Source: Oxalobacteraceae bacterium UBA6704 (GTDB taxonomy: Bacteria > Pseudomonadota > Gammaproteobacteria > Burkholderiales > Burkholderiaceae_D). From it: DNA of 64,000 nt. The stretch is taken from contig DKJA01000154.1 in the NCBI GenBank assembly GCA_002454505.1, forward strand, positions 18,986 to 82,985, read 5' to 3'. Positions within the stretch are counted from its first letter, which is position 1; each line of letters opens with the position of its first letter. The notes below the pieces were generated by a model, which searched no databases, was not told the origin of the DNA, and saw nothing but the letters and a program-made list of their open reading frames with translations. Below, piece by piece: positions 45,099-54,073 of the stretch. A program made the translations under genes and the position numbers.

Positions 45099-45182
45099 AT
45101 GGACCAGCAGACATCCGCCAGCCCTGGCATCCCCGCCGGCATTGTGCGCCCACGCGCCGCGAGCCCGCGCCCCCGACACTAA
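45099..45182 (+). CDS. Upstream ORF (leader peptide candidate) before the TonB receptor
   Basis: A 27-codon ORF, ATG to TAA, with a strong ribosome site AAAGGAGACAAG at good spacing. The peptide begins MDQQTSASPG and ends in an Arg/Pro-rich tail (VRPRAASPRPRH). The same GGAGACAAG ribosome site recurs directly before the receptor gene, 220 bases on. Between them lie a G+C-rich stretch and a hairpin at 45252. It may be a regulatory leader peptide, or the relic of a duplicated or damaged receptor start; sequence alone cannot decide. Confidence 0.4.
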   Translation: MDQQTSASPGIPAGIVRPRAASPRPRH

Positions 45183-45251
45183 AAAATCAGCTTTCTGACC
45201 GCCTGCGACCCCGGCTGCGCTTTTCCCGCGCAGCCTTCGTCTCAGCGGCGC

Positions 45252-45270
45252 GGAGCACGCGAGGTGCTCC
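45252..45270 (+). promoter_or_regulatory. Leader hairpin between upstream ORF and receptor gene
   Basis: GGAGCAC / GTGCTCC, 7 bp, loop GCGAG, about 45 bases before the receptor ribosome site. Together with the hairpin at 45064 it brackets the leader ORF. The whole 574-base garD-receptor gap otherwise contains only the promoter-like sequence at 44886 and A-rich sequence around 44985-45055. Confidence 0.4.
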
Positions 45271-45325
45271 ACACGCGATCGTGATCAACACGGCGCCCAC
45301 CATCGGAAAACATTAGGAGACAAGC

Positions 45326-48022
45326 ATGAACAAGCGCGCAACCTTCCGCCAGCCACGGCTGGTCCTCACGTCGATCGCCCTGGCCGCCCTGACGCTGGCC
45401 AACCAGGCCGCCGCCCAGGAGGCCGCGATGCAGCGGGTGGAAGTGACCGGCTCGTCGATCAAGCGGCTGGCCAGCGAGGAAGCCCTGCCGGTCACGTCGA
45501 TCAAGGCCGAGGAATTCACCCAGCGCGGCATGACCACGCTGGCCGACGTGATGATGGCGCTGCCGCAATCGGCATCGCTGGCGCCGTCGAACGCCGGCTC
45601 GGGCACCAACATCAACCTGCGCGGCCTGGGCGTGAACCGCACGCTGGTGCTGCTGAATGGCCGCCGCCTGGCCAACGAGGCGATCTCCGCCGGCTACGCC
45701 AACCTGGACGTGATCCCGTTCTCCGCGCTGCAGCGCGTCGAGATCCTGCGCGACGGCGCCTCGTCGATCTACGGTTCCGATGCGATCGGCGGCGTGGTCA
45801 ACTTCATCACCAAGAAGGAATTCGAAGGCGTGCAGCTGACCGGCCAGTACGTGACGCCGGAACGCTCGGGCGGCGGCGACGAGCGCCGCGCCACGCTGAC
45901 CTTCGGTAAAGGCAGCATGGCCAAGGATGGCTGGTCGGCCTATGCGACGGTCGACTTCCACGACCGCAGCCGCCTGGCCGCGCGCGACCGCGCCGCGTTC
46001 AGCTCCGACGAGCTGCTGGCATCGCTGGGCCGCCCGCGCACGCTGGGCACCGGCGGCTACGCGACGCCGGCCAACTTCACCACGCCAGGCAACACCACCG
46101 CGCGCAATCCGTACGCATCGACCTGCCTGGAACCGTATTCGACGATCGGCGCGAAGAACACCTGTACGCTGAACAGCAACGAGTACGGCACCGCGCTGTA
46201 CGAGAACGAGCAGATCAGCTTCTACGCCCGCGCCGCCAAGCAGATCAGCGAAGACCACACGTTCACCGTCGAATACACCCGCGGCCAGTCGTACATCATC
46301 TCGGCCCGCAACCCGACGCAGTCGGTGGCCGCCAACGGCGTCACCGCCCAGGTGTTCAACACGTCCAAATGGTATCCGGGGAACAGCGGCGGCGTGCCGG
46401 CCGTGGCCGGCCTGACGGGCGAGCCGCTGAACGTCACGTGGTCGGTGGCCGACTACGGCCTGGCCGCGCAGAAGGACAAGCAGGTCAACCAGCGCCTGGC
46501 CTTCGTCGACGAGGGTCGCTGGGGCGAGTGGGATTACCGCGCCGGCCTCGTGTACGGCGTGTCCGACCGCGAGAACTACTACCAGAACGGCTTCTTCAAG
46601 GGCCAGGGCCTGAACGAAGGCCTGCGCAGCGGCGTGCTCAATCCGTTCGGCCTGCAGGACCAGGCCGGCCTGGACTACCTGAAATCGATCTCCGTCGACG
46701 GCCAGAAGAACCGCGATTCGCGCACCACGTTCACCGGCGTCGACCTGACCGTCAGCCGTTCGCTGTTCGCGATGGCCGGCGGCGACGCGGCGATCGCGAT
46801 CGGCGGCGACATCCACCGCGACACGACGCGCGACGACAAGCTGGCGATCCAGAACGAAGTGCAGTACCTGAACAGCACGTCGTCGCACGGCGAAGGCGCG
46901 CGCAATGTGTACGGCCTGTACGCCGAGCTGGACCTGCCGGTCACCAAGACGCTGAACGTCAACCTGGCCGCCCGCGACGATTACTTCAGCGACTTCGGCA
47001 ACACGTTCAACCCGAAAGCGTCGTTCCGCTGGGAGCCGGCGAAGAACGTGATGTTCCGCGGTTCCGCCAACACCGGCTTCCGCGCGCCGACGCTGTTCGA
47101 CGCCTATGGCTACCGCCTGCCGGGCGCCACCGGCAAGACGTCGGCCCGGTGGGACGATCCGGTGCTGTGCCCTGGCGGCACGCCGGGCGTGACGGGCACC
47201 GGCACGGCGCTGCCGGGCTACGTGGCTTCCGAGGTCTGCAACGTGCAGCTGCCGAAACAGGTCGGTTCGAACGCCAACCTGAAGCCGGAAAAATCGCGCG
47301 GCTGGACGCTGGGCGTCGTGCTGGAACCGACCAAGTCGACCACGCTGTCGCTGGACTACTGGAACATCCGCATGAAGGACATGCTGGCCAACCTGCCGGA
47401 ACAGGTGTACTTCCTGGACCCGGCCAAGTATGCCGACTACTTCGTGCGCAACAGCGACGGCACGCTGGCGTACCTGAACAACACCACGATGAACCTGGGC
47501 GGCCAGAAGGCGGCCGGTATCGACGTGTCGGCCTCGTACCGCCTGCCGAAATCGAGCTACGGCGACTTCCGCGTGGAGATCGACGGCACCTACCTGACGC
47601 AGTTCGACAACCAGCTGTTCGAAGGCGAGGAATGGGTCGACAACGTGGGCCGCTTCGGCGCCGCGTCGAACGGCACCACGTCCAGCTTCCCGATCATCAC
47701 CTACCGCTGGAAGCACACGCTGAAGTTCTCGTGGGCACGGGGCGACTGGACCGCGCAAGCCACGCAGAACTACAATTCGAAGTATGAAGACCAGAACCTG
47801 GTGGCCGAGCAGTACTGGCGCGACATCAACTCGTACAAGCCGTGGAACCTGACGGTGGGCTACAAGGGCTTCAAGAACACGCAGCTGACGTTCGGCGTGA
47901 CCAATGTGTTCGACTCGGCCCCGCCGGTGACGAACCACAGCGGCTACTCGTTCGGCTACCTGTCGTCGGCGGCCAGCCCGATCGGCCGTTCGTACAACCT
48001 GCGCGCGACGTACAACTTCTGA
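45326..48022 (+). CDS. TonB-dependent outer membrane receptor of the pectin locus
   Basis: An 898-residue TonB-dependent receptor. A signal peptide (about residues 1-30, cleaved near NQAAAQ) precedes a plug domain with VEVTGSSIKR, INLRGLGVNRTLVLLNGRRL and ILRDGASSIYGSDAIGGVVN. The beta-barrel ends in Phe (LRATYNF), the outer-membrane insertion signal. No STN or extra N-terminal signalling domain is seen. It heads an operon with three pectin-degrading enzymes, so the likely ligand is an oligogalacturonide, by context only. AGGAGACAAG lies just upstream of the ATG. Confidence 0.9.
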   Translation: MNKRATFRQPRLVLTSIALAALTLANQAAAQEAAMQRVEVTGSSIKRLASEEALPVTSIKAEEFTQRGMTTLADVMMALPQSASLAPSNAGSGTNINLRGLGVNRTLVLLNGRRLANEAISAGYANLDVIPFSALQRVEILRDGASSIYGSDAIGGVVNFITKKEFEGVQLTGQYVTPERSGGGDERRATLTFGKGSMAKDGWSAYATVDFHDRSRLAARDRAAFSSDELLASLGRPRTLGTGGYATPANFTTPGNTTARNPYASTCLEPYSTIGAKNTCTLNSNEYGTALYENEQISFYARAAKQISEDHTFTVEYTRGQSYIISARNPTQSVAANGVTAQVFNTSKWYPGNSGGVPAVAGLTGEPLNVTWSVADYGLAAQKDKQVNQRLAFVDEGRWGEWDYRAGLVYGVSDRENYYQNGFFKGQGLNEGLRSGVLNPFGLQDQAGLDYLKSISVDGQKNRDSRTTFTGVDLTVSRSLFAMAGGDAAIAIGGDIHRDTTRDDKLAIQNEVQYLNSTSSHGEGARNVYGLYAELDLPVTKTLNVNLAARDDYFSDFGNTFNPKASFRWEPAKNVMFRGSANTGFRAPTLFDAYGYRLPGATGKTSARWDDPVLCPGGTPGVTGTGTALPGYVASEVCNVQLPKQVGSNANLKPEKSRGWTLGVVLEPTKSTTLSLDYWNIRMKDMLANLPEQVYFLDPAKYADYFVRNSDGTLAYLNNTTMNLGGQKAAGIDVSASYRLPKSSYGDFRVEIDGTYLTQFDNQLFEGEEWVDNVGRFGAASNGTTSSFPIITYRWKHTLKFSWARGDWTAQATQNYNSKYEDQNLVAEQYWRDINSYKPWNLTVGYKGFKNTQLTFGVTNVFDSAPPVTNHSGYSFGYLSSAASPIGRSYNLRATYNF

Positions 48023-48099
48023 TGCACCGATGTGCCGCCGGTCCGCGCTGCTGCCTGCAGCGCGTGGCCGGCGGCCATTTTCATTTGCAGGAGACCTCG

Positions 48100-48876
48100 A
48101 TGAAACAGCAGTTCCTTGCCGCGGCGCTGGCCGCCCTGTCCATCGGCACCGCCGCAGCAGCCGACAAACCTGTTCGCTTCATCCTCGTCGGCGATTCGAC
48201 GATGGCCACGGCCAGCGGTTACGGCGACGCGTTCTGCGCCCGCGTGATTCGCGGCGACACGTGCATCAACCTGGCCAAGGGTGGCCGCAGTTCCGGCAGT
48301 TTTCGGGCCGAAGGCCGCTGGGACGAGGTACAGGGCCTGCTCAAGGGCAGCGCCGCCTACCGGGCGACCTATGTGCTGATCCAGTTCGGCCACAACGACC
48401 AGCCGGGTAAACCAGGCCGCTCCACCGATGTCAAAACCGAATTCCCCGTCAACATGGCGCGCTATGTCGATGAAGTGCGCGAGCTGAAAGGCATCCCCGT
48501 GCTGGTGACGCCGCTGACGCGCCGCAGCTTCAAGGACGGCGTATTGCAGAACAATTTCGGGCCGTGGCTGGACGTGATCCGCGCCACCGCCGCGGAAAAG
48601 AAGGCGGCCCTGCTGGACCTGAATGCGGAAAGCCATGCGGCCGTGCAGGCGATGGGCGAACAGGAAGCGGACACGCTGGCCGTCGTGCCGAAGCCTGTCA
48701 CTGCACCGGTCGCCGCGACCGGTGCCGCCGTCGAGCCGCAAGGCGCGGCCAAGAGCGCCTTCGATTACACGCACGTCGGTCCGAAGGGCGCGAAATATTT
48801 CGCCGCGATGGTCGAGCGCGAACTGAAGGCGGCGCTTCCCGACACGGCGCGCGAATTCCGGCCGGAGGGCGAGTGA
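48100..48876 (+). CDS. SGNH/GDSL esterase, rhamnogalacturonan acetylesterase type (CE12)
   Basis: A 258-residue exported esterase. A signal peptide (about residues 1-21, ending TAAAA) is followed by block I FILVGDSTMA (nucleophile Ser33), LAKGGRSSGSF, FGHNDQPGKPG, and the C-terminal DYTHVGPKGAKYF (Asp222, His225). This arrangement matches CE12 rhamnogalacturonan/pectin acetylesterases. It should remove acetyl groups from pectin in the periplasm or outside. A ~35-residue Pro/Ala-rich insertion lies before the last block. CAGGAG ribosome site; the stop overlaps the next start by one base. Confidence 0.85.
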   Translation: MKQQFLAAALAALSIGTAAAADKPVRFILVGDSTMATASGYGDAFCARVIRGDTCINLAKGGRSSGSFRAEGRWDEVQGLLKGSAAYRATYVLIQFGHNDQPGKPGRSTDVKTEFPVNMARYVDEVRELKGIPVLVTPLTRRSFKDGVLQNNFGPWLDVIRATAAEKKAALLDLNAESHAAVQAMGEQEADTLAVVPKPVTAPVAATGAAVEPQGAAKSAFDYTHVGPKGAKYFAAMVERELKAALPDTAREFRPEGE

Positions 48877-50312
48877 TGCAGCGGCTGGTCCTGTTCACGG
48901 TTGCGCTGGCGCTGACCGGTGCCGCCAGTGCGCAGGAGCCGTCGCGCCGCGCCACGATTTCAGCGGAGCAGGCCAAGCGCTATACGATTGCCCAGGTATT
49001 GAAGACCACCGGCCGTGCCGGCAGCGAAGTCACCGATCCGTGGAATCCGCTGGCCGACCCGCTGGCCAGCGGCGCCGTGTTCAAGGCCGGCTACACCGTC
49101 GATGCGGCCGGCCGTGCCGATGGCGTGAAAAACTTCACCAGCGTGCAGGCAGCGGTCAGCCGCGCCGTGCAGGATGCCGCCGCGCAGCCGCAGGGTGGCC
49201 GGCAGTACATTCTCGTCAAGCCGGGGACTTACCGGGAACTGGTGTACGTGCCTGTCTCCGTGCGGCCGATCACGCTGTACGGCGAGGGAAAGACCGCGGC
49301 CGACACGAAGATCACCGCCGGCCTCGATGCGGCCATTGCGGTGCCGGATTACGTGAAGCAGTACGGGCCGCAGTTTGCCAGTGTCGATCCGGCGATCAAA
49401 GAGATGCACGCGCTGGTTGCTGCCCGTACCGGCAACATCTCCACCAGCGGCACGATGACGGTGTGGGTCCGCAACCACGGCTTCCAGGCCCGTAACATCA
49501 CGTTCGAGAATTCGTACAACAAGGATGTCGGCAACGCCCGCGACGAATGCGGCGAACGCATTTGCGGCACGGTGGCCCAGCCGCATATCCGCGTCAGCCA
49601 CCAGGCCGTCGCACTGACGGTGGAGGGCGCAGATAAAGCGCAATTCGAGAACGTCCGGCTGATCGGCTTCCAGGACACGCTGTACGTCAAGTCCGCCGAA
49701 ACGCGCATGACGGCGCGCAGCTTCTTCCACAAATCGTATATCGAAGGCGACGTCGATTTCATCTTCGGCGACACCACCGCGTATTTCTACAAGTCGGAAG
49801 TGAAGTCGCTGGGCGACCGCACGATGTCGTACGTGGGCGCGCCGAACACGAACTGGCGCACCCGCTATGGCCTGGTGTTCAATGACGTCGACTTCACCAA
49901 CGACGGTTCGCCGAACGGCCTGCCCGGCAAGTTCTACCTGGCCCGGCAGTGGTTCCACAATTCGCGCTGCTCGCCGTTCGCACCGGTGGCCGTCGACGGC
50001 TATGCCTGCGTGCTCGGTGCCGAGAGCATCTACAAGGCGCCGAAAGGCACGATCACGCCGACCGTGCTGGAGACCGTCGGCAAGATGGCCGTCATTAACT
50101 CGCGCATCGGCAAGCATATCAGCCGCAAGAATCCCTGGTCGGACTGGAACGAGCCCGGCACGCTGGCCTACCGGCCGGCGCAGTTTTCATCCGATGATTT
50201 TTTCAAGAACCTGAAGAACGCGGGCTTCGACCCCGTCGACAACCTGGGCTACGGGAAGCAGCCCGTACCGGCCGAGATCTATCTCGCCGAGTACAACAAT
50301 ACCGAAGACTAG
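48876..50312 (+). CDS. Pectin methylesterase (CE8)
   Basis: A 478-residue exported pectinesterase. After a signal peptide (about residues 1-19) the right-handed parallel beta-helix carries the CE8 catalytic residues Asp267 in IGFQDTLYV, Asp294 in EGDVDFIFGDT, and Arg357/Trp359 in LARQWFH. The N-terminal GVKNFTSVQAAVSRAV and VKPGTYREL blocks are also typical. It demethylates homogalacturonan so that the polygalacturonase downstream can cut it. ATG overlaps the esterase stop (TGATG). Confidence 0.93.
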   Translation: MQRLVLFTVALALTGAASAQEPSRRATISAEQAKRYTIAQVLKTTGRAGSEVTDPWNPLADPLASGAVFKAGYTVDAAGRADGVKNFTSVQAAVSRAVQDAAAQPQGGRQYILVKPGTYRELVYVPVSVRPITLYGEGKTAADTKITAGLDAAIAVPDYVKQYGPQFASVDPAIKEMHALVAARTGNISTSGTMTVWVRNHGFQARNITFENSYNKDVGNARDECGERICGTVAQPHIRVSHQAVALTVEGADKAQFENVRLIGFQDTLYVKSAETRMTARSFFHKSYIEGDVDFIFGDTTAYFYKSEVKSLGDRTMSYVGAPNTNWRTRYGLVFNDVDFTNDGSPNGLPGKFYLARQWFHNSRCSPFAPVAVDGYACVLGAESIYKAPKGTITPTVLETVGKMAVINSRIGKHISRKNPWSDWNEPGTLAYRPAQFSSDDFFKNLKNAGFDPVDNLGYGKQPVPAEIYLAEYNNTED

Positions 50313-50320
50313 GAGAGCAC

Positions 50321-52195
50321 ATGCACGAACAGATGATCAACCAGCACCGCCGCACGATGATGAAGGCGATGTCCGCGTCAGGCCTGGTGTTTGCGGGCGG
50401 CGCCGGTACGGCCAATGCGGCGATTGCCGAAGACCCGTGGGGCCGCGCGAAGGAAATCGCCGGCCACCTGGGCAAGCCATTGAAATTCCGCGACCAGGAT
50501 TTCGTCATCACGCAGTTTGGCGCCGCCCAGTGCAGGCTGGTACAGATCAAGGCGTGGATTTCGCACGACGACCAGGAGATGCTGCAGACGCATGCGCCGG
50601 GTTCGAAGGACTGCTATCCCGCGATCACGGCGGCCATCGCCGCCTGCCACAAGGCCGGCGGCGGCCGCGTGGTGATCCCGGCCGGGAACTGGTACGTGGC
50701 GGGGCCGATCGTGCTGCTGTCGAACGTGCACGTGCACCTGAAGAAGGGCGCCAATGTGCTGTTCTCGAACAAACCCGAAGACTACGCGAAGTATGGCGAC
50801 TTCGATTGCGGCAAGAAGGGCAAGCTGGTGATCTCGCGGTGGCAGAGCAACGACTGCCTGAACTTCGCCTCGATGGTGTATGCGTACGGCCAGGACAATA
50901 TCGCGCTGACCGGCGAGGACTGGACCAGCATCCTGAACGGGCAGGGCGGCGTGCCGTTCAATGGCAAGGACGGCGACTGCTGGTGGACGTGGAAGGGCAA
51001 GAACCGCACGATCAATCCCGCGTCGCAGGCCAACACGCCGGGCTATGTGGAAGGCAAGCTGACGCAGCGCCTGCCGAACCCGATCAATCCGGCATCGCTG
51101 AAGGAGATCGCGCCGGACCTGACCGAAGAAGAACGCCTGCACATCCAGGGCGAAGGCGACCGCTGGCGCGCCGACGAGCAGTACCTGCCGGCGCTGTCCG
51201 AAGCGGGCGTGCCGCTGGCGAAACGCGTGTTCGGCCTGGGCCACTTCCTGCGCCCGCCGATGATCCAGCTGATCGGCTGCACCAATGTGCAGCTGGAAGG
51301 CTACCACGTGAAGGACACGCCGTTCTGGCAGCACCACCCGGTCCACTGCCGCAACCTGGTGATCCGCAACGTGCACTGCAACAGCAAGGGCCCGAACAGC
51401 GACGGCTTCGATCCGGAAGCGTGCGACATGGTGCTGGTCGAAGGCTGCACCTTCGACACGGGCGACGATTGCATCGCCATCAAGGCCGGCAAGGACCTCG
51501 ACACGCAGTACGGCCCGTCGCAGAACATCGTCATCCAGAAGTGCATCATGCAGAGCGGCCACGGCGCCGTCACGCTGGGCAGCGAGATGGCCGGCGGCAT
51601 CCAGAACGTGTATGCGCAGGACCTCGTGTTCGAGAACATCCACTGGGCCACCGATCCGCTGAACACGGCGATCCGGCTGAAGACGAACATGAACCGGGGC
51701 GGCTACCTGAAGAACTTCTACGTGCGCAACGTGAAGATCCCCCATGGCGTGCAGACCAGCCCTTCGTTCTACGCGTCGCTGCCCGGTTCGCCGATCGAAT
51801 CGCGCACGGTGGCCACCGCGGCCGGCGCCGTCGTCACGTTCGACTGCGACTACACGCCGACGGCCGACACGGTGCGCACCCGGCCGCCGCTGGTGCAGAA
51901 CGTGCAGATCTCGAACGTCACCGTGGGGAACGTGGACGTGAAAAAAGGCGACAGGAAAGGCCAGAAGGCATCGTGCTTCCAGGCGATCGTCATCCTCGGC
52001 CCGGTCGCATCCGACTACAACGGCCCGCAGCCGATGCCTTCGGTGCTGCCGGTGATGGACGTGACGATCAGCGACTGCGACTTCGGCACGCCGGTCAACA
52101 CCGGGCAGCCATGGTTCCTTTATAACGTGAAGGGACTGAAGCTCGCTCGCGTGAAGATCGGCGGCAAGGAGTACAACACCACGCTGTCGGCGTAA
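50321..52195 (+). CDS. Polygalacturonase (GH28), probably Tat-exported
   Basis: A 624-residue beta-helix hydrolase. GH28 catalytic sites are all present: NSDGFDPE (Asn359, Asp361), DTGDDCIAIK (Asp382, Asp383), SGHGAVTLG (His414) and IRLKT (Arg452, Lys454). The N-terminus MINQHRRTMMKAMSASGLVF looks like a twin-arginine signal. It is longer than most bacterial polygalacturonases, mainly by insertions around residues 205-290 and a long C-terminal part. AGGAGA precedes the ATG. Last gene of the receptor operon. Exo- or endo-action cannot be told from sequence. Confidence 0.93.
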   Translation: MHEQMINQHRRTMMKAMSASGLVFAGGAGTANAAIAEDPWGRAKEIAGHLGKPLKFRDQDFVITQFGAAQCRLVQIKAWISHDDQEMLQTHAPGSKDCYPAITAAIAACHKAGGGRVVIPAGNWYVAGPIVLLSNVHVHLKKGANVLFSNKPEDYAKYGDFDCGKKGKLVISRWQSNDCLNFASMVYAYGQDNIALTGEDWTSILNGQGGVPFNGKDGDCWWTWKGKNRTINPASQANTPGYVEGKLTQRLPNPINPASLKEIAPDLTEEERLHIQGEGDRWRADEQYLPALSEAGVPLAKRVFGLGHFLRPPMIQLIGCTNVQLEGYHVKDTPFWQHHPVHCRNLVIRNVHCNSKGPNSDGFDPEACDMVLVEGCTFDTGDDCIAIKAGKDLDTQYGPSQNIVIQKCIMQSGHGAVTLGSEMAGGIQNVYAQDLVFENIHWATDPLNTAIRLKTNMNRGGYLKNFYVRNVKIPHGVQTSPSFYASLPGSPIESRTVATAAGAVVTFDCDYTPTADTVRTRPPLVQNVQISNVTVGNVDVKKGDRKGQKASCFQAIVILGPVASDYNGPQPMPSVLPVMDVTISDCDFGTPVNTGQPWFLYNVKGLKLARVKIGGKEYNTTLSA

Positions 52196-52271
52196 GGGGA
52201 CTGTCCCCTCGGTTGCGGTTGACGTTCGTTGCGGGACTGTCTGGTCAAACGCAGAAGAGGGGACGGCCCCC
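52196..52271. repeat. GGGGACTGTCCCC-family repeat, degenerate copy A4
   Basis: Starts directly after the polygalacturonase TAA with GGGGACTGTCCCC (52196-52208), continues TCGGTTGCGGTTGACGTTCG as in copy A3, and ends with GGGGACGGCCCC (52259-52270). The middle has diverged, with a half-core GGGACTGTC. This is the only copy between co-directional genes. Confidence 0.78.
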
Positions 52272-52332
52272 ATGCGCCGCCGGTTCGCCGCCCATGGTAA
52301 GGTTCCTGCAACAACCTTGCACGGAGACGCAC

Positions 52333-52659
52333 ATGGAACGTACTTACCAGGAAGCCGCGCCGTCGCGCGCCGACATCGATGCGCTGACGGGACCGGCGCT
52401 GCTGGAATTCGGCACCAACTGGTGCGGCTACTGCCGCGGCGCGCAGCCGGCGCTGGCCGAGGCGTATGCCGATTACCCGGACATCAGGCACTTCAAGGTC
52501 GAGGACGGGCCGGGGCGCTTGCTGGGCCGTTCCTTCCGTGTCAAACTGTGGCCGACCATGATCTTCCTGCAAGACGGGAAGGAAGTGGCGCGTGTGGTGC
52601 GTCCTGATAACGCAGGTGAGATCCGCGACGCTTTTGCCAGGATCGCCCCACCCGGCTGA
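52333..52659 (+). CDS. Thioredoxin-family protein
   Basis: A 108-residue thioredoxin-fold protein with active site WCGYC (Cys31, Cys34) and cis-Pro loop LWPTMIF. No signal peptide is seen, so it is likely cytosolic. The spacer GY differs from thioredoxin GP, which would change its redox potential. It is separated from the pectin operon by repeat A4, so a functional link is doubtful. Confidence 0.82.
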   Translation: MERTYQEAAPSRADIDALTGPALLEFGTNWCGYCRGAQPALAEAYADYPDIRHFKVEDGPGRLLGRSFRVKLWPTMIFLQDGKEVARVVRPDNAGEIRDAFARIAPPG

Positions 52660-52696
52660 TGGCTTAAATTACCTTAACGCCTGTACCGGAGTCACA

Positions 52697-53962
52697 ATGT
52701 CCCACCCTGCTACCGGACGAGTCAACTCGCCCGGCACCGTGCTGTTCGCCAGCCTGATCGGCACCACGATCGAATTCTTCGACTTCTATATCTACGCGAC
52801 GGCTGCCGTCCTCGTCTTCCCGCACCTGTTCTTCCCGGCCGGCGATCCCACCGCCGCCACGCTGCAATCCTTGGCCACGTTCGCCATCGCCTTCTTTGCC
52901 CGGCCCATCGGGTCGGCCGTGTTCGGCCACTTCGGCGACCGCATCGGCCGCAAGGCCACGCTCGTCGCGGCGCTGCTGACGATGGGCATTTCCACCGTCG
53001 TCATCGGCATGCTGCCGACGTACGCGACGATCGGCGCGGTGGCGCCGCTGCTGCTGGCGCTGTGCCGCTTCGGCCAGGGCCTTGGCCTGGGCGGCGAATG
53101 GGGCGGCGCCGTGCTGCTCGCCACCGAGAATGCGCCGCCGGGCAAGCGCGCCTGGTACGGCATGTTCCCGCAGCTGGGCGCGCCGATCGGGTTCTTCCTG
53201 TCCGGCGGGATCTTCCTGCTGCTGTCCGAAGTGCTGACGGACGCGCAGTTCTTCAGCTACGGCTGGCGCATCCCGTTCCTGGCCAGTGCGCTGCTGGTGC
53301 TGGTCGGCCTGTACGTGCGGCTGAAGATCACCGAAACGCCGGACTTCCAGAAGGTGCTCGACAAGGGCGAGCGCGTGAAGGTGCCGGTGGTGGAAGTGCT
53401 GACGCAGCACACGCGCGTGCTGGTGCTGGGCACGCTGATCGCGCTGGCCACCTTCGTGCTGTTCTACCTGATGACGGTGTTCGCGCTGAACTGGGGCGTG
53501 TCCGCGCTGGGCTTCTCGCGGCAGAACTTCCTCGTGCTGCAGCTGGTCGCCGTGCTGTTCTTCGCCGCCACGATCCCTGTCGCGGCGCTGCTGGCGGACC
53601 GCCATGGCCGGCGCGGCACGCTGATCTGGGTGTCGGCCGCCATCGCGGTATTCGGCCTCGTGCTGGGGCCCCTGTTCGGTTCCGGCAGCAGCGCGCTGGT
53701 GACCGTGTTCCTGTGCCTGGGCCTGGCGCTGATGGGCATGACGTACGGCCCGCTGGGCACCATCCTCGCCGAGCTGTTTCCCGCCGAGGTGCGCTACACG
53801 GGCGCGTCGCTGACGTTCAACCTGGCCGGCATCCTTGGCGCATCGCTGGCGCCGTATGTCGCCACGATGCTGGCGACGACTTACGGTTTGCAGTACGTCG
53901 GCTACTACCTGTCGGCGGCGGCGGTGCTGAGTCTCATCGCGCTGGTGCTCGTGAAACGCTGA
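52697..53962 (+). CDS. MHS-family (metabolite:H+ symporter) MFS transporter
   Basis: A 421-residue transporter with about twelve membrane segments. It starts in MHS style with GTTIEFFDFYIYATAAVLVF, and the loop 2-3 motif is GDRIGRKATL; GQGLGLGGEWGGAVLL is another family block. Relatives carry shikimate, alpha-ketoglutarate, citrate or other organic acids with protons. The substrate is not predictable. CGGAG lies six bases before the ATG. It precedes the amidohydrolase by 111 bases and may work with it. Confidence 0.88.
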   Translation: MSHPATGRVNSPGTVLFASLIGTTIEFFDFYIYATAAVLVFPHLFFPAGDPTAATLQSLATFAIAFFARPIGSAVFGHFGDRIGRKATLVAALLTMGISTVVIGMLPTYATIGAVAPLLLALCRFGQGLGLGGEWGGAVLLATENAPPGKRAWYGMFPQLGAPIGFFLSGGIFLLLSEVLTDAQFFSYGWRIPFLASALLVLVGLYVRLKITETPDFQKVLDKGERVKVPVVEVLTQHTRVLVLGTLIALATFVLFYLMTVFALNWGVSALGFSRQNFLVLQLVAVLFFAATIPVAALLADRHGRRGTLIWVSAAIAVFGLVLGPLFGSGSSALVTVFLCLGLALMGMTYGPLGTILAELFPAEVRYTGASLTFNLAGILGASLAPYVATMLATTYGLQYVGYYLSAAAVLSLIALVLVKR

Positions 53963-54073
53963 CGTCGTCGGCCATCCCCCAATTGGCATAGCGATGGTGT
54001 GCTCGTTACAGGGATGACGCCCCGCATGGTCCACGTATGATGAAGACACTCATCGTCCTCACAGAGAAAGACC

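Noticed and set aside
44948..45316. Plus-strand open frame of 122 codons in the receptor leader
   Set aside because: Its frame lacks a ribosome site and gives a Lys/Arg/Gln-rich product; the shorter ORF at 45099 with a strong ribosome site is the better candidate.
45242..47938. Minus-strand open frame of about 900 codons opposite the TonB receptor
   Set aside because: Arg/Val/Gln/His-biased antisense product; the receptor on the plus strand has signal peptide, plug and terminal Phe.
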